Under the pieces are notes generated by a model that saw only the letters and a list, made by a program, of their open reading frames with translations, made no database searches and was not told the DNA's origin. Position numbers and translations under genes: made by a program. From NCBI GenBank assembly GCA_026390435.1, contig JAPLFY010000138.1:1-46830 (forward strand): DNA of 46,830 bases, given 5' to 3'. The stretch comes from Pseudomonadota bacterium. Its GTDB lineage: Bacteria > Bdellovibrionota_B > Oligoflexia > Oligoflexales > CAIYRB01. Positions 23,884 through 33,400 of this stretch are shown here, piece after piece (within the stretch, counting starts at the first letter, position 1; every line of letters starts with the position of its first letter).

Positions 23884-25167
23884 TCAACTGAGGTCCACGA
23901 CGCGCCCGCCCTTCACCAACTGGCGAAGGGGTGCGTAGCCAATAAAATAAGCTAAGCTGCTTGGGTGCTTAAAGTCCCATACCGCCAAGTCCGCTTGCTT
24001 ACCCGTAGCCAGAGTGCCGCGCTCCTGCGCCATGCCAAGAGCTTGGGCTGCATGCTTAGTCACGCCGGCGAAAGCCTCTTCGGGCGTCAGTCCAAATAAA
24101 GTACATCCCATATTCATCGCGAGCGGCAGCGACACCATAGGTGAAGTACCTGGGTTGCAGTCCGTGGCTATAGCCACTGGGATCTTGTGCGCTCTCAAAC
24201 TTGCAATCGGCGGTAACTTCTTTTCGCGCAGATAATAAAAACTACCGGGGAGCAGCACTGCGACGGTGCCACTTCTCGCCATATATTTTATCGCAGGCTC
24301 CGCTAGATATTCGAGGTGATCCACCGATAAGGCTTCATATCGCGCTGCGAGTGCTGCTGCCCCTGAGTCAGAGAGTTGTTCTGCGTGGCACTTGATCGCC
24401 AGCCCATGTGCCTGGGCCATAGCGAATATTTTTTCAGTTTGAGCGAGAGAAAATGCAATATTTTCGCAGAAAACGTCGACCGCATCAGCAAGGCCAAGCT
24501 GGGCCACTTTAGGAATCATCTCACGGCAGACGAACTCAACGTAGTCGTCGGAACGGCCTTGAAATTCGACTGGAACGCTGTGAGCTCCGAGATAAGTCCG
24601 CCGTACCGTCAGCGGCAACTCCTCACCGAGGCGCTTGGCCACGCGCAACATTTTTAACTCAGCATCGGTGTCCAGACCGTATCCTGATTTGATTTCGACA
24701 GTGCTCGTGCCGGACGCCATCATCGCGCGGACACGCCGGCGACTGGCGACGAACAGCTCGTCCTCACTGGCCGACCGCGTCGCGCGCACGGTGGAGCGTA
24801 TCCCTCCCCCAGCATGCGCGATCTCTTCGTAGGTCGAGCCTTTAAGACGTAACTCAAATTCTGCCGCACGGTCACTGGCAAAGACGACGTGAGTGTGACA
24901 GTCGATAAGACCAGGCGTGATGCAGGCTCCCTGGACGTCATAGACTTGTGCGGCGGCCTTCTCCGGATCCGCAGGCAAATCCTTCATGGCCCCTAACCAC
25001 GCGATGCGACCGTCTTTAACAGCGATCGCAGCGTCCGTGATCAGCCCATATCCATGACCAGATCCAGATCCAGATCCAGATCCAGCCTCGGCCGTGGCTA
25101 AGGTCGCTTTAATCCAAATAGCATCCCAGGATTTTTTGGCCATCATGCCCATCCCATCAGATTTCAT
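23884..25167 (-). CDS. hutI: Imidazolonepropionase
   Basis: Third enzyme of histidine degradation: hydrolyses imidazolone-5-propionate to N-formimino-glutamate. The amidohydrolase metal motif DCHTHVVFASDRAAEFE is present, as are AGGGIRSTVRATR, EIKSGYGLD, KCHAEQLS and ATDCNPGTSP. Length is normal. Near the N-terminus a run of alternating Gly and Ser (residues about 28-36) is encoded by a hexanucleotide repeat at 25061-25084, an unusual insertion in this region. The start is uncertain between 25167 and nearby internal ATGs. It diverges from hutG across about 100 bp, which should hold promoters for both. Confidence 0.93.
   Translation of the reverse strand: MKSDGMGMMAKKSWDAIWIKATLATAEAGSGSGSGSGHGYGLITDAAIAVKDGRIAWLGAMKDLPADPEKAAAQVYDVQGACITPGLIDCHTHVVFASDRAAEFELRLKGSTYEEIAHAGGGIRSTVRATRSASEDELFVASRRRVRAMMASGTSTVEIKSGYGLDTDAELKMLRVAKRLGEELPLTVRRTYLGAHSVPVEFQGRSDDYVEFVCREMIPKVAQLGLADAVDVFCENIAFSLAQTEKIFAMAQAHGLAIKCHAEQLSDSGAAALAARYEALSVDHLEYLAEPAIKYMARSGTVAVLLPGSFYYLREKKLPPIASLRAHKIPVAIATDCNPGTSPMVSLPLAMNMGCTLFGLTPEEAFAGVTKHAAQALGMAQERGTLATGKQADLAVWDFKHPSSLAYFIGYAPLRQLVKGGRVVDLS
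25061..25084. repeat. Hexanucleotide tandem repeat inside hutI
   Basis: GATCCA is repeated four times without change. It encodes alternating Gly-Ser in HutI on the minus strand. Changes in copy number would keep the frame. Confidence 0.85.
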
Positions 25168-25266
25168 TAGTAAAGGCTAAATTTAGGGCTAAAGTCTTGC
25201 CATTATGAAGCACCTAGACCAGAATACAAGCTCCAAACCCGGCCAACTCTGTGCGCAAAGGCGAGT

Positions 25267-26268
25267 ATGTCGCAAGTGACCTGGACCACGCGTTACAAGG
25301 CACCCAACCAAAGTGTGTGGCGAGGGCGCAGTGACTCACCGCCGCGGTCCGCTTTGTTTCAGATCGTCGAGGCCTTAGATCTCAGGCAAAAGCCTGCCGT
25401 CATAGACACGCCCGCGTTCGCAGTCCTCGGCTTTTGCTGTGACGAGGGAGTCCGGCGAAATTTGGGGCGTCCAGGTGCAGCGCAGGGCCCTTTAGCCATC
25501 CGCGAGGCATTGGCCAAGCTCCCCCTACACCGGGCAGACATCAGACTATTCGACGCCGGCGACATTGCCTGTGAAGACGGCGATCTCGAGAGTGCACAGG
25601 TTGCGCTTGGTGAAGCCGTAGCCATACTGCACGGGGCCAACATCACGCCGCTGGTGCTCGGTGGCGGACATGAAGTGGCTTATGGACACTATTTAGGTCT
25701 GGATTCAAGCTTTCCCGGGCACGACATCGGCATCGTAAATATCGACGCTCATCTGGATATGCGTCCCTTACTACCTGGTCAAAAAGGCAGCTCAGGAACG
25801 CCGTTTTTACAAATCGCGAACCACCTTAGCACTCAAGGCAAACACCTGCATTATAGCTGCCTGGGTGCGCAGATGACCGGCAACACGGCGCCTGTATTTG
25901 CCGCTGCTCAGCATCACAACGTAAACATTGTCACCGCTGATGAACTGGTACTTGGAATCAACCCACACCTGCAGCAAAAGTTAGAACATCTCCTCCAGGA
26001 TCACAGCGTCAACTATTTGACGCTGTGTCTTGATGCATTTGCCGGTGCCCATGCTCCAGGTGTAAGTGCACCGCAGGCCTTCGGATTAAACCCTTGGACG
26101 ATGATCCCACTGCTGCGCCATTGGGCGACATCTGGGCGCGTGCGTAGTTACGACATAGCCGAACTTTGTCCGCCGCTAGATCACGATCACCGCACGGCTA
26201 AGCTGGCAGCGCAGTGGCTTTTTGAAATTATTCACCATCATCAGCATCATGACCATCCGCCAGAATAA
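25267..26268 (+). CDS. hutG: Formimidoylglutamase (arginase/ureohydrolase family)
   Basis: Hydrolyses formiminoglutamate to glutamate and formamide, the last step of one Hut branch. Metal-site motifs are VLGGGHEVAYG, NIDAHLDMRP and LCLDAFAGAHAPGVSAP. In the third motif, enzymes such as Vibrio HutG have Asp-x-Asp (TIDLDVF), but here the first Asp is Cys (TLCLDAF). That may be a clade variant or alter metal binding. The protein has 333 residues, normal for the family, with a His-rich C-terminus (HHHQHHDHPPE). It is followed 37 bp later by hutU, so the two probably form one operon, divergent from hutI. Confidence 0.9.
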   Translation: MSQVTWTTRYKAPNQSVWRGRSDSPPRSALFQIVEALDLRQKPAVIDTPAFAVLGFCCDEGVRRNLGRPGAAQGPLAIREALAKLPLHRADIRLFDAGDIACEDGDLESAQVALGEAVAILHGANITPLVLGGGHEVAYGHYLGLDSSFPGHDIGIVNIDAHLDMRPLLPGQKGSSGTPFLQIANHLSTQGKHLHYSCLGAQMTGNTAPVFAAAQHHNVNIVTADELVLGINPHLQQKLEHLLQDHSVNYLTLCLDAFAGAHAPGVSAPQAFGLNPWTMIPLLRHWATSGRVRSYDIAELCPPLDHDHRTAKLAAQWLFEIIHHHQHHDHPPE

Positions 26269-26305
26269 CCATAAGACCAGATAAATAGGAACTAGAGGAA
26301 ATCAC

Positions 26306-27979
26306 ATGAGTCACTCAACACGCCACGATCCGGCGCGTAAAATTAAAGCTGCACACGGCACAAAACTGTCGGCAAAATCATGGCTGACAGAGGCGGCCCT
26401 GCGCATGTTGATGAACAACCTCGATCCTGACGTTGGCGAAATCCCGAGCGATCTAGTAGTTTACGGTGGTATCGGTCGTGCCGCTCGCGACTGGCCGTCC
26501 TACGATAAAATTGTTGAGACGCTAACTAGTTTGGAAGCGGACGAAACACTATTGGTCCAGTCAGGTAAACCAGTTGGAGTGTTTAAGACACATTCCGACG
26601 CTCCACGTGTTTTAATAGCCAACTCAAATATCGTGCCGCATTGGGCTACGTGGGAACACTTCCATGAGCTCGATAAAAAAGGCCTGATGATGTACGGGCA
26701 GATGACGGCGGGATCTTGGATCTACATCGGCTCTCAGGGCATCGTACAAGGCACCTACGAAACCTTTGTCGAAGCAGGCCGCCAACATTTTGGCGGCAAC
26801 TTAAAGGGCAGGTGGATTCTCACCGGCGGCCTTGGTGGTATGGGCGGAGCGCAGCCACTGGCTGCCACGATGGCAGGAGCATCAATGCTCGCCGTGGAGT
26901 GCGACCCAACTCGTATCAAACGCCGCCTAGAGACCCGCTACCTTGATCTCGAGGCCAAAACTCTCGACGAAGCCGTCGCTATGATTCAGGAGCATCATAA
27001 AAAAGGTCGCGCCGTTTCGGTTGGCCTCTTAGGGAACGCGGCTGATGTTTATCCAGAAATGGTCCGCCGCGGCATCAAACCCGACATGGTGACTGACCAA
27101 ACCAGTGCCCATGATCCTTTGAATGGTTATCTGCCCCAGGGCTACTCACTGGCTCAAGCTGAAACCGTGCGTCAAAGTGATCCAGCAAAATTGGTGCGCG
27201 ATGCCAAAGCATCCATGGCGATGCAGGTTCAAGCCATGCTCGACTTCCAGGCGATGGGCATTCCCGTATTTGACTACGGTAACAACATTCGTCAGATGGC
27301 TCTTGATGTCGGTCTCAAAGAGGCATTCAACTTCCCTGGTTTTGTTCCTACATATATCCGTCCACTTTTCTGTCGCGGCATCGGCCCTTTCCGGTGGGCC
27401 GCTCTATCCGGGGACCCGGAAGACATTTACCGCACCGACCGGAAAATCAAAGAGCTGATCCCAAATCATCCTGAGCTGCATCGCTGGTTGGATATGGCTA
27501 AGGAGCGCATCCAATTCCAAGGTCTGCCGGCGCGCATCTGCTGGGTTGGGCTCGGTGATCGGGCACGCCTCGGACTCGCATTTAACGAGATGGTTCGCAC
27601 AGGAGAGTTGAAAGCCCCGATTGTCATCGGTCGCGACCACCTAGATTCCGGATCCGTAGCCAGTCCAAATCGCGAAACCGAGAGCATGCTCGATGGATCA
27701 GACGCAGTGTCCGATTGGCCGCTGCTCAATGCCCTGCTTAACACTGCTAGTGGTGCGACCTGGGTAAGCTTACATCACGGCGGCGGCGTCGGTATGGGCT
27801 ATTCGCAGCACTCGGGCATGGTTATTGTCGCCGACGGAACTGCTGATGCTGCGCGTCGCCTGGAGCGAGTCTTGACCAATGATCCAGCGACAGGTGTTAT
27901 GCGGCATGCCGATGCAGGTTACGACATCGCGATTGAATGCGCCAAGGAGCAGGGACTCAATCTACCGATGTTAAAGTGA
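26306..27979 (+). CDS. hutU: Urocanate hydratase
   Basis: Second Hut enzyme: adds water to urocanate using tightly bound NAD+. The family is very conserved, and the 557-residue protein has [18 protein letters not shown] (NAD-binding glycine loop), VDQT-like [27 protein letters not shown] and [20 protein letters not shown] (active-site Cys region). AGAGGAAATCAC precedes the ATG. It is cotranscribed with hutG. The hut genes to the right are displaced: hutH is 3.7 kb further on and on the other strand, with accessory DNA in between. Confidence 0.97.
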   Translation: MSHSTRHDPARKIKAAHGTKLSAKSWLTEAALRMLMNNLDPDVGEIPSDLVVYGGIGRAARDWPSYDKIVETLTSLEADETLLVQSGKPVGVFKTHSDAPRVLIANSNIVPHWATWEHFHELDKKGLMMYGQMTAGSWIYIGSQGIVQGTYETFVEAGRQHFGGNLKGRWILTGGLGGMGGAQPLAATMAGASMLAVECDPTRIKRRLETRYLDLEAKTLDEAVAMIQEHHKKGRAVSVGLLGNAADVYPEMVRRGIKPDMVTDQTSAHDPLNGYLPQGYSLAQAETVRQSDPAKLVRDAKASMAMQVQAMLDFQAMGIPVFDYGNNIRQMALDVGLKEAFNFPGFVPTYIRPLFCRGIGPFRWAALSGDPEDIYRTDRKIKELIPNHPELHRWLDMAKERIQFQGLPARICWVGLGDRARLGLAFNEMVRTGELKAPIVIGRDHLDSGSVASPNRETESMLDGSDAVSDWPLLNALLNTASGATWVSLHHGGGVGMGYSQHSGMVIVADGTADAARRLERVLTNDPATGVMRHADAGYDIAIECAKEQGLNLPMLK

Positions 27980-28153
27980 ACCTTCGGACCTGGCTTTGAG
28001 CGTTGCTCACCAGCTGCTACCTGCGGTGTTTTGGCGCTGCCGTGCGGCAGCGATAGTTCGATCCCCCGCGGGTGGCGGCACTGCAGCCGTCATTGTTCTC
28101 GACGGCGTTCTCAAGGGTGTTAGTTCGGCTCCCAGCATCACTACCCTTAGGTC

Positions 28154-28244
28154 CATGCTTCGCGGCAGCGAGGCTGGCATAATCAGTAAATCACCTACGT
28201 TGAGATCGTGGGCTTAAACTTATTTGCAGAAGAAGGGAGATTTC
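28154..28244 (+). repeat. Dispersed repeat, copy 2
   Basis: It shares the 24-mer at 28213-28236 with 552-575 exactly, plus a diverged upstream part (GGCAGCGAGGCTGGCAT). It lies between hutU and the ATPase gene, at the edge of the accessory stretch. Confidence 0.6.
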
Positions 28245-28440
28245 AGGGCCCCAAACTCGATTACAATAATTAAGTGTTTTTTGAAGGACCGGCCCCTTAA
28301 GTTGCCCCTTTCGAAAGTACTACAAGCTTAAAGCCGCCGCCCAAAAACTGGGAGGCCGGGAAGGCTGTAGGGCAGGATTTATGCAACAAAGCCCATAATC
28401 ATGGTAACCATTTAATATATATACTTATATACTAACCGCA

Positions 28441-28530
28441 GTTTTGGCCGCCTATAGTATTTATAAGAGGCCAGATCTATCTATTTGACCAGACTTTTGG
28501 CCCCTTATACGATGTATAGGCGGCCAAAAC
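28441..28530. repeat. Long inverted repeat upstream of the ATPase gene
   Basis: Perfect 16-bp outer arms GTTTTGGCCGCCTATA (28441-28456) and TATAGGCGGCCAAAAC (28515-28530). Inside them is a second, one-mismatch pair, TATAAGAGGCC and GGCCCCTTATA. The whole 90-bp palindrome ends about 40 bp before the ATPase start. It could be an operator, a recombination site or a cruciform-forming element. Confidence 0.75.
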
Positions 28531-28568
28531 CTCTGAATACATGTAACACACAGTATTCTTTAATATAT

Positions 28569-30119
28569 ATGAGCTCCCCAATGACGACAACCACATCGGA
28601 GACTACCCCGACCGTAACACTTACGCCCGCGCGGATTGTCGGCCGCAGGCCAGAAATTGCGACTTTAAACCGTCTACTGGCATCAAATCGGGCTGAATTC
28701 CTGGCGATATACGGACGCCGCCGCGTCGGCAAGACCTTCCTAATCCGCCGGTTCTTCGAGGATATCAGCGTCAAGCGATTCATGGTCACCGGCAAGAGCA
28801 GGGGCCAGATGCGCGAGCAGCTCCGCATCTTCCAAAAGGCCGTCGAAGACGCATTCTACGGCGGTCAACGTCTGCCTGACGTAAAGACGTGGGACGACGC
28901 CTTCGCGCTCCTAGTCGCTGGCGTACGCCAAATAGTAGCCAACGACCCGAAGGTGAAGTGCCTACTCTTCCTAGACGAACTGCCATGGCTACACACGCGC
29001 CGCTCTGGCTTGCTCGACGCTCTTGATCACGCATGGAACACAGAGCTAAGCCAAATCCAGCAGGTCAAACTCGTCGTCTGCGGCAGCGCCGCATCGTGGA
29101 TGATCAAAAACATCGTGCAAGCTAAAGGCGGTCTACATAACCGCCTAACCGAGACGATACAGCTGCGGCCATTCACGCTCGGCGAGACGCGCGATATGCT
29201 GCACGAGCGTGGCATCGAATACGCGCCCGCGCAGGTCATCGAACTCTTCCTTGCGCTTGGCGGTGTTCCCTTCTACCTGGATCTCGTTCGCCGCGGTGAA
29301 TCGCCATCGCAGGCTGTTTCACGCCTTTGTTTCGCCGGTGGCTCGCTGCACGGAGAGTTCGACAAGCTGTTCAAAGCGCTCTTTGAGGAAGGCGATCACC
29401 ACGAACGAGTTGTTCGTGCACTTGCGACGAAACGTCGGGGATTAACTCGCAACGAGCTTCTTAAGGCTACGAAGATCAAAACCGGTGGCCGCGTGGCGCA
29501 ATGGTTAAAGGAACTCGAGGAAGCCGGCTTCATCGCCCCTATTGCAGTCACCGAGGGGCGACGCTCTACGGCATGCTACCGGGTGATTGACGAGTTCACC
29601 CTATTTTACCTGCGATGGATCGAGGGCGCCGGTAAAGGCCCGCTCGGTCCGACGCCCGGTCAGGACCATTTCGTAATGCAAAGGCAAACTCAGGAATACG
29701 AGAGCTGGTCTGGCTATGCCTTCGAGGCCGTGTGCCTAAAGCACATAGAGCAAATCAATGCCGCGCTTGGCATCAGTCGCGTACTGGTGAAGCCGTCGGT
29801 CTGGCAAAAGACGACAAAAACAACTGGGCCGAGCAAGGGAGGCATCTCAGGAGCGCGAGGCGCCCAAATCGACCTGGTGCTTGATCGGGCTGACGGTATG
29901 ACGACACTCTGCGAAATAAAGTACTACGACGAACAGTTCGAGATCACCAAGTCATACGCTGACAATCTTCGCTACAAGCTCAATACCTACAAGGCGGAGA
30001 CCAAAACGAAAAACAGCGTGATGTTGGTGTTCATCTCACCGAGCGGTCTTGTTGACAACGAATATGCACGACAGTTAGTCACGCACACGGTAACGGCGTC
30101 AGATCTGCTGGAATCGTGA
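28569..30119 (+). CDS. AAA ATPase with C-terminal PD-(D/E)xK nuclease-like domain (DUF234 type)
   Basis: An N-terminal P-loop ATPase has IYGRRRVGKTFLIRRFF (Walker A) and CLLFLDELPWL (Walker B). A middle winged-helix region follows (RGLTRNELLKATKI, QWLKELEEAGFI). The C-terminal GAQIDLVLD and LCEIKYYD give the D...ExK pattern of PD-(D/E)xK nucleases. This layout is that of the archaeal-type ATPase/DUF234 family, which is sporadic in bacteria and often horizontally spread. Its role is unknown; DNA processing or defence is possible. I chose the ATG at 28569. The start is poorly supported, with ATGs at 28581 and 28512 as alternatives. It has no operon partner, and its upstream region is a long palindrome. 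Confidence 0.85.
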   Translation: MSSPMTTTTSETTPTVTLTPARIVGRRPEIATLNRLLASNRAEFLAIYGRRRVGKTFLIRRFFEDISVKRFMVTGKSRGQMREQLRIFQKAVEDAFYGGQRLPDVKTWDDAFALLVAGVRQIVANDPKVKCLLFLDELPWLHTRRSGLLDALDHAWNTELSQIQQVKLVVCGSAASWMIKNIVQAKGGLHNRLTETIQLRPFTLGETRDMLHERGIEYAPAQVIELFLALGGVPFYLDLVRRGESPSQAVSRLCFAGGSLHGEFDKLFKALFEEGDHHERVVRALATKRRGLTRNELLKATKIKTGGRVAQWLKELEEAGFIAPIAVTEGRRSTACYRVIDEFTLFYLRWIEGAGKGPLGPTPGQDHFVMQRQTQEYESWSGYAFEAVCLKHIEQINAALGISRVLVKPSVWQKTTKTTGPSKGGISGARGAQIDLVLDRADGMTTLCEIKYYDEQFEITKSYADNLRYKLNTYKAETKTKNSVMLVFISPSGLVDNEYARQLVTHTVTASDLLES

Positions 30120-30332
30120 GCTTCCCTGCTGCAGCCCACTTCTTTGCGGCGGGTTCACTTGGCTGCGGGAGCGTCCCATGCGCCAGGCTCGCCCGTTCGA
30201 GCGGACGTCCAAACTACCTAGGCCCGGCCACCGCACCCCTTGAACTGCCTACTATCCAGTCCCTTAGCGCACGATGAAGGAATCCAAGACAAATCCATAT
30301 GAATAATTTTTAAACTCATCCATTTAGTTACT

Positions 30333-30366
30333 GATGCTTGTGCAGAAAATAGTCTGCACAAGCATC
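30333..30366. repeat. Strong 14-bp hairpin downstream of the Cys-rich protein gene
   Basis: GATGCTTGTGCAGA (30333-30346) pairs perfectly with TCTGCACAAGCATC (30353-30366) around AAATAG. It lies just past the stop of the minus-strand gene ending at 30384. No T-run follows on either strand, so it may be an mRNA-stabilising or factor-dependent element. The 260-bp stretch 30120-30383 holds nothing else I can support. Confidence 0.6.
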
Positions 30367-30383
30367 TCAGAAACTAAAACTTT

Positions 30384-30686
<303 letters not shown>

Positions 30687-31032
30687 AGACACTCCTTCAC
30701 GAATTTGTTTACTGCGGCATTCGTGTTTAGCCGCGAGTTGGGCGGGATATGCCACAACTAATTGAAAAATGACAATATAGAAGATCGCTACCAATAAATA
30801 TCAATTCAAATTAAATCGTATATTTATGTTTATATTAATATTTTTATTATTGTTAATTTCGATTAAAGAAAGAAAATCATCAGCGGGTGTTGATGAACGA
30901 TCATTAGCTACTCATCAAATTTTACTGGATTAAAAAGGTAGAGAGGGGAGAGAAGGCGCAGCTGAATGAATCGATACAGATAAAAAAACAGGCAGGACTC
31001 CCTGTCCTGCCCGCTTTAAGGTACCGGAAAAA
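30687..31032. other. AT-rich intergenic region
   Basis: No gene is seen. An AT-rich stretch (30790-30870) probably holds the promoter of the Cys-rich gene. The right end holds the terminator of the Tyr/Gly-rich lipoprotein gene. Confidence 0.5.
30981..31011 (-). terminator. Rho-independent terminator of the Tyr/Gly-rich lipoprotein gene
   Basis: GGCAGGAC (30991-30998) and GTCCTGCC (31004-31011) form an 8-bp GC-rich stem with a 5-nt loop. On the minus strand it is followed by TGTTTTTTTA. It lies 22 bp past the stop codon. Confidence 0.88.
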
Positions 31033-31470
31033 TTAGTAGTAACGTGGGTAGTAGTAGTAGTTGTAGCCGCGGCCGTAGTAGCTGTAACCGTAGCCGTAGT
31101 TGTAGTAGGAATTGCCGTAGTAGTAGGACGGGTAGTAGCTATAGCCGTAACCGTAGCCGTAGCCATAACCGCGGCCGCACCATGCTTGGCTCGAAGTGCC
31201 TTTATCAAGCTCTTCAGCGCTTTTGACTACAGCTGGAGCTGCTTTGTCAAAGGCATTAGATAGTTGCGCCTTGTCGTTAGCGTCAACTGCTTCATTTTGA
31301 CCGCGCAGTTCAGCTTTGGTCAGGTCTTCTTTGCCGTCGGTACCGACAGGAACGCGCACGATAGCTGCTGCTGGCACGTTAGCAGATACTTCTTGGCTCT
31401 TTTGAGCGCTGCTGCCGCATGCGGTAGCGAGCATCGCGCCCAACAAAATCGTCATAACTTGTTTTTTCAT
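31033..31470 (-). CDS. Lipoprotein with Tyr/Gly-rich C-terminal tail
   Basis: GGAGGG lies 6 nt before the ATG at 31470. The signal peptide (TILLGAMLATACGSS) ends in a lipobox. The middle is an ordinary acidic/Ala-rich helical region. The last 45 or so residues are mostly Tyr and Gly, with a few Ser, Asn, Pro and Arg (GRGYGYGYGYGYSYY, then NYGYGYSYYGRGYNYYYYP). Such tails can self-assemble, stick to surfaces or form dityrosine links; that role is inference. A single Cys (AWCGRG) precedes the tail. A clean terminator follows. No homologous family is recognised. Confidence 0.8.
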   Translation of the reverse strand: MKKQVMTILLGAMLATACGSSAQKSQEVSANVPAAAIVRVPVGTDGKEDLTKAELRGQNEAVDANDKAQLSNAFDKAAPAVVKSAEELDKGTSSQAWCGRGYGYGYGYGYSYYPSYYYGNSYYNYGYGYSYYGRGYNYYYYPRYY

Positions 31471-31656
31471 GGGAAACCCTCCAATTGTTCAGAGACGTGC
31501 GATAGCGCAATTCCCAGAGGGTTTTCAATAGAATTCTAACAAGTAAACATAAAATCTTTTTAACTACGACAAATTGGCGGTCTGGAAGCTGCGCCAATTT
31601 GGCTCGAGTTAATTGATAAAAAATTCAACCTAATGAAATTTATAAACAAAAAACCA

Positions 31657-33204
31657 TCAGGTGAAAGTCACCTGGCCCTCGGCCAAAGCACGGGTTGGAC
31701 CATCCCCGTGAATCCACGCCGAGACCGCTTTAATCTCTTTATGGAGAGACCTGTCGGTCTCCATAACAGGGGCGAAACGACGGACCTCGTCGACCACTAA
31801 AGCCAGGGTGCTCGATGGCTGAAGGGGTGCAAGAAGATCAAGACCTTGCGTCGCAGCCAGGAACTCAATCGCCAGAATATTCCTGACATTTGCTAACACG
31901 CTGCGAGCCTTGCGCGCGGCAATAGGACCCATGCTGACGTGATCCTCTTTATCGGCAGAGGTTGGGATGCTGTCGACACTGGCTGGATGACAAAGCACTT
32001 TACTTTCAGACACTAAAGCAGCGGCGACTACGTGCGGGATCATAAACCCAGAGTTAAGTCCGCTATTGCGTGTGGCAAAGGCCGGCAGTCCGCTTTGATG
32101 CGGGTTGGTAATTTTTTCTATCCGTCGCTCGGAGATACTGCCCAGCTCAGCGACTGCAATCGCCAGAAAATCCATCGCCAGCGCTATCGGTTGGCCGTGG
32201 AAGTTACCGCCGCTGATAATATCGCCGTCAGCAAAAACCAGGGGATTATCGGTGACACTGGTAAGCTCGATATCGACAATTTTAGATGCGTATTCAATAG
32301 CATCCCGACTAGCCCCGTGCACCTGCGGGACACAACGAAAACTGTAGGGATCTTGGACTTTACCGCAGTTTACATGACTATGCATGATTGGGTCATCGGC
32401 TTGAAATAACTTCCGCATGTTACTAGCCACTAAGCTTTGGCCCACCTGTGGTCTTACTGCATGAATTCTTGGATCATACGCCCTGAGCGTACCGCGGACT
32501 GCGTCCAAGCTTAGGCCTGCTGCTATGTCCGCTGACCGAGCGGCCGACTTTGCCTCCTCGACGGCGAAGGCAGCAATCGTAGTCATAAACTGCGTGCCAT
32601 TAATCAGCGACAGGCCTTCTTTAGGGGCCAGTTTTAGTGGTGCCATGCCCAGCTTTGCCAGCACGTCTGCTGCGGGCCAAATAGCACCCTGCCAGCGCAC
32701 ATCGCCCTCGCCTAAAAGCCCTAGAGCCAAGTGAGCTAGTGGAGCTAGATCGCCGGAGGCACCAACGCTCCCCTGACATGGGACCACGGGCAAAATATCG
32801 TGCTCTAAGAACTGCAGAATTTGCAGCACAACCTCTTTTCGAACGCCGCTGTGACCTAACAAAAAGGAGTGCGCGCGGATGATCAGTAAGCCACGGACCA
32901 ACTCATCACTGGCCGGCTCGCCTACCCCACAGGCATGGGACCGCACTAAGTTCAGCTGTAATTGGGCCAAATCTTCTAATTTGATCGCCACATCAGACAG
33001 AAAGCCAAAGCCCGTATTGATACCGTAGACGGTACGTTGGCTATTTAGGACTTCGTCCACGCTCTGCCTGAAGCCCTGCAGCCGCTGCCATGCCTCGGCG
33101 GACACGCTAAGTTGCGGCCCCGGACTTTGCGCCAACTGCACTAGGCGCGCGGAGGTCAGCGTATCTTCCCCTAAATGAAAGGACTGTGGCTTCTGGCTCG
33201 TCAT
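31657..33204 (-). CDS. hutH: Histidine ammonia-lyase
   Basis: First Hut enzyme: removes ammonia from histidine to give urocanate. The Ala-Ser-Gly triplet that forms the MIO cofactor is in CQGSVGASGDLAPLAHLALG. VYGINTGFGFLSDV is the N-terminal signature. NPLVFADGDIISGGNFHG and the HPASVDSIPTSADKEDHVSMG segment are both present. Length (515) is normal. AGGAG precedes the ATG at 33204. It is separated from hutU by accessory genes and faces the opposite way, so it is transcribed alone. No hut regulator (HutC or HutP type) is seen. Confidence 0.97.
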   Translation of the reverse strand: MTSQKPQSFHLGEDTLTSARLVQLAQSPGPQLSVSAEAWQRLQGFRQSVDEVLNSQRTVYGINTGFGFLSDVAIKLEDLAQLQLNLVRSHACGVGEPASDELVRGLLIIRAHSFLLGHSGVRKEVVLQILQFLEHDILPVVPCQGSVGASGDLAPLAHLALGLLGEGDVRWQGAIWPAADVLAKLGMAPLKLAPKEGLSLINGTQFMTTIAAFAVEEAKSAARSADIAAGLSLDAVRGTLRAYDPRIHAVRPQVGQSLVASNMRKLFQADDPIMHSHVNCGKVQDPYSFRCVPQVHGASRDAIEYASKIVDIELTSVTDNPLVFADGDIISGGNFHGQPIALAMDFLAIAVAELGSISERRIEKITNPHQSGLPAFATRNSGLNSGFMIPHVVAAALVSESKVLCHPASVDSIPTSADKEDHVSMGPIAARKARSVLANVRNILAIEFLAATQGLDLLAPLQPSSTLALVVDEVRRFAPVMETDRSLHKEIKAVSAWIHGDGPTRALAEGQVTFT

Positions 33205-33400
33205 GACTTAGCTCCTAGGCGCCACCCAATAATAGTGGTGGAAAGCTGCCCCAAATCAGCGGGGCGACTCAAACGATCTGGTAACGTCTGAATTTGTCTA
33301 CTTATGCCATGCTACATCGTAGCAATGAAGATAAAAATAATTCATAATGACTTTCGTTGTTTACGGCCTTAATTAGAGTCCGCAAGTCCTCGGAGACCCC

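Larger units (their letters stand above)
27980..28568. other. Gene-free junction region between hutU and an accessory ATPase gene
   Basis: No gene is supported. A 73-codon frame at 27996-28217 has no ribosome site of quality and ends within the dispersed repeat. The region holds that repeat (about 28154-28244) and the long inverted repeat 28441-28530. AT-rich tracts (28410-28440, TTAATATATATACTTATATA) could be promoter elements. The mix of repeats suggests an old insertion boundary. Confidence 0.5.

Noticed and set aside
27996-28217. 73-codon frame after hutU ending in the dispersed repeat
   Set aside because: Poor start and unrecognised product; the shared C-terminal peptide is explained by the repeat itself.
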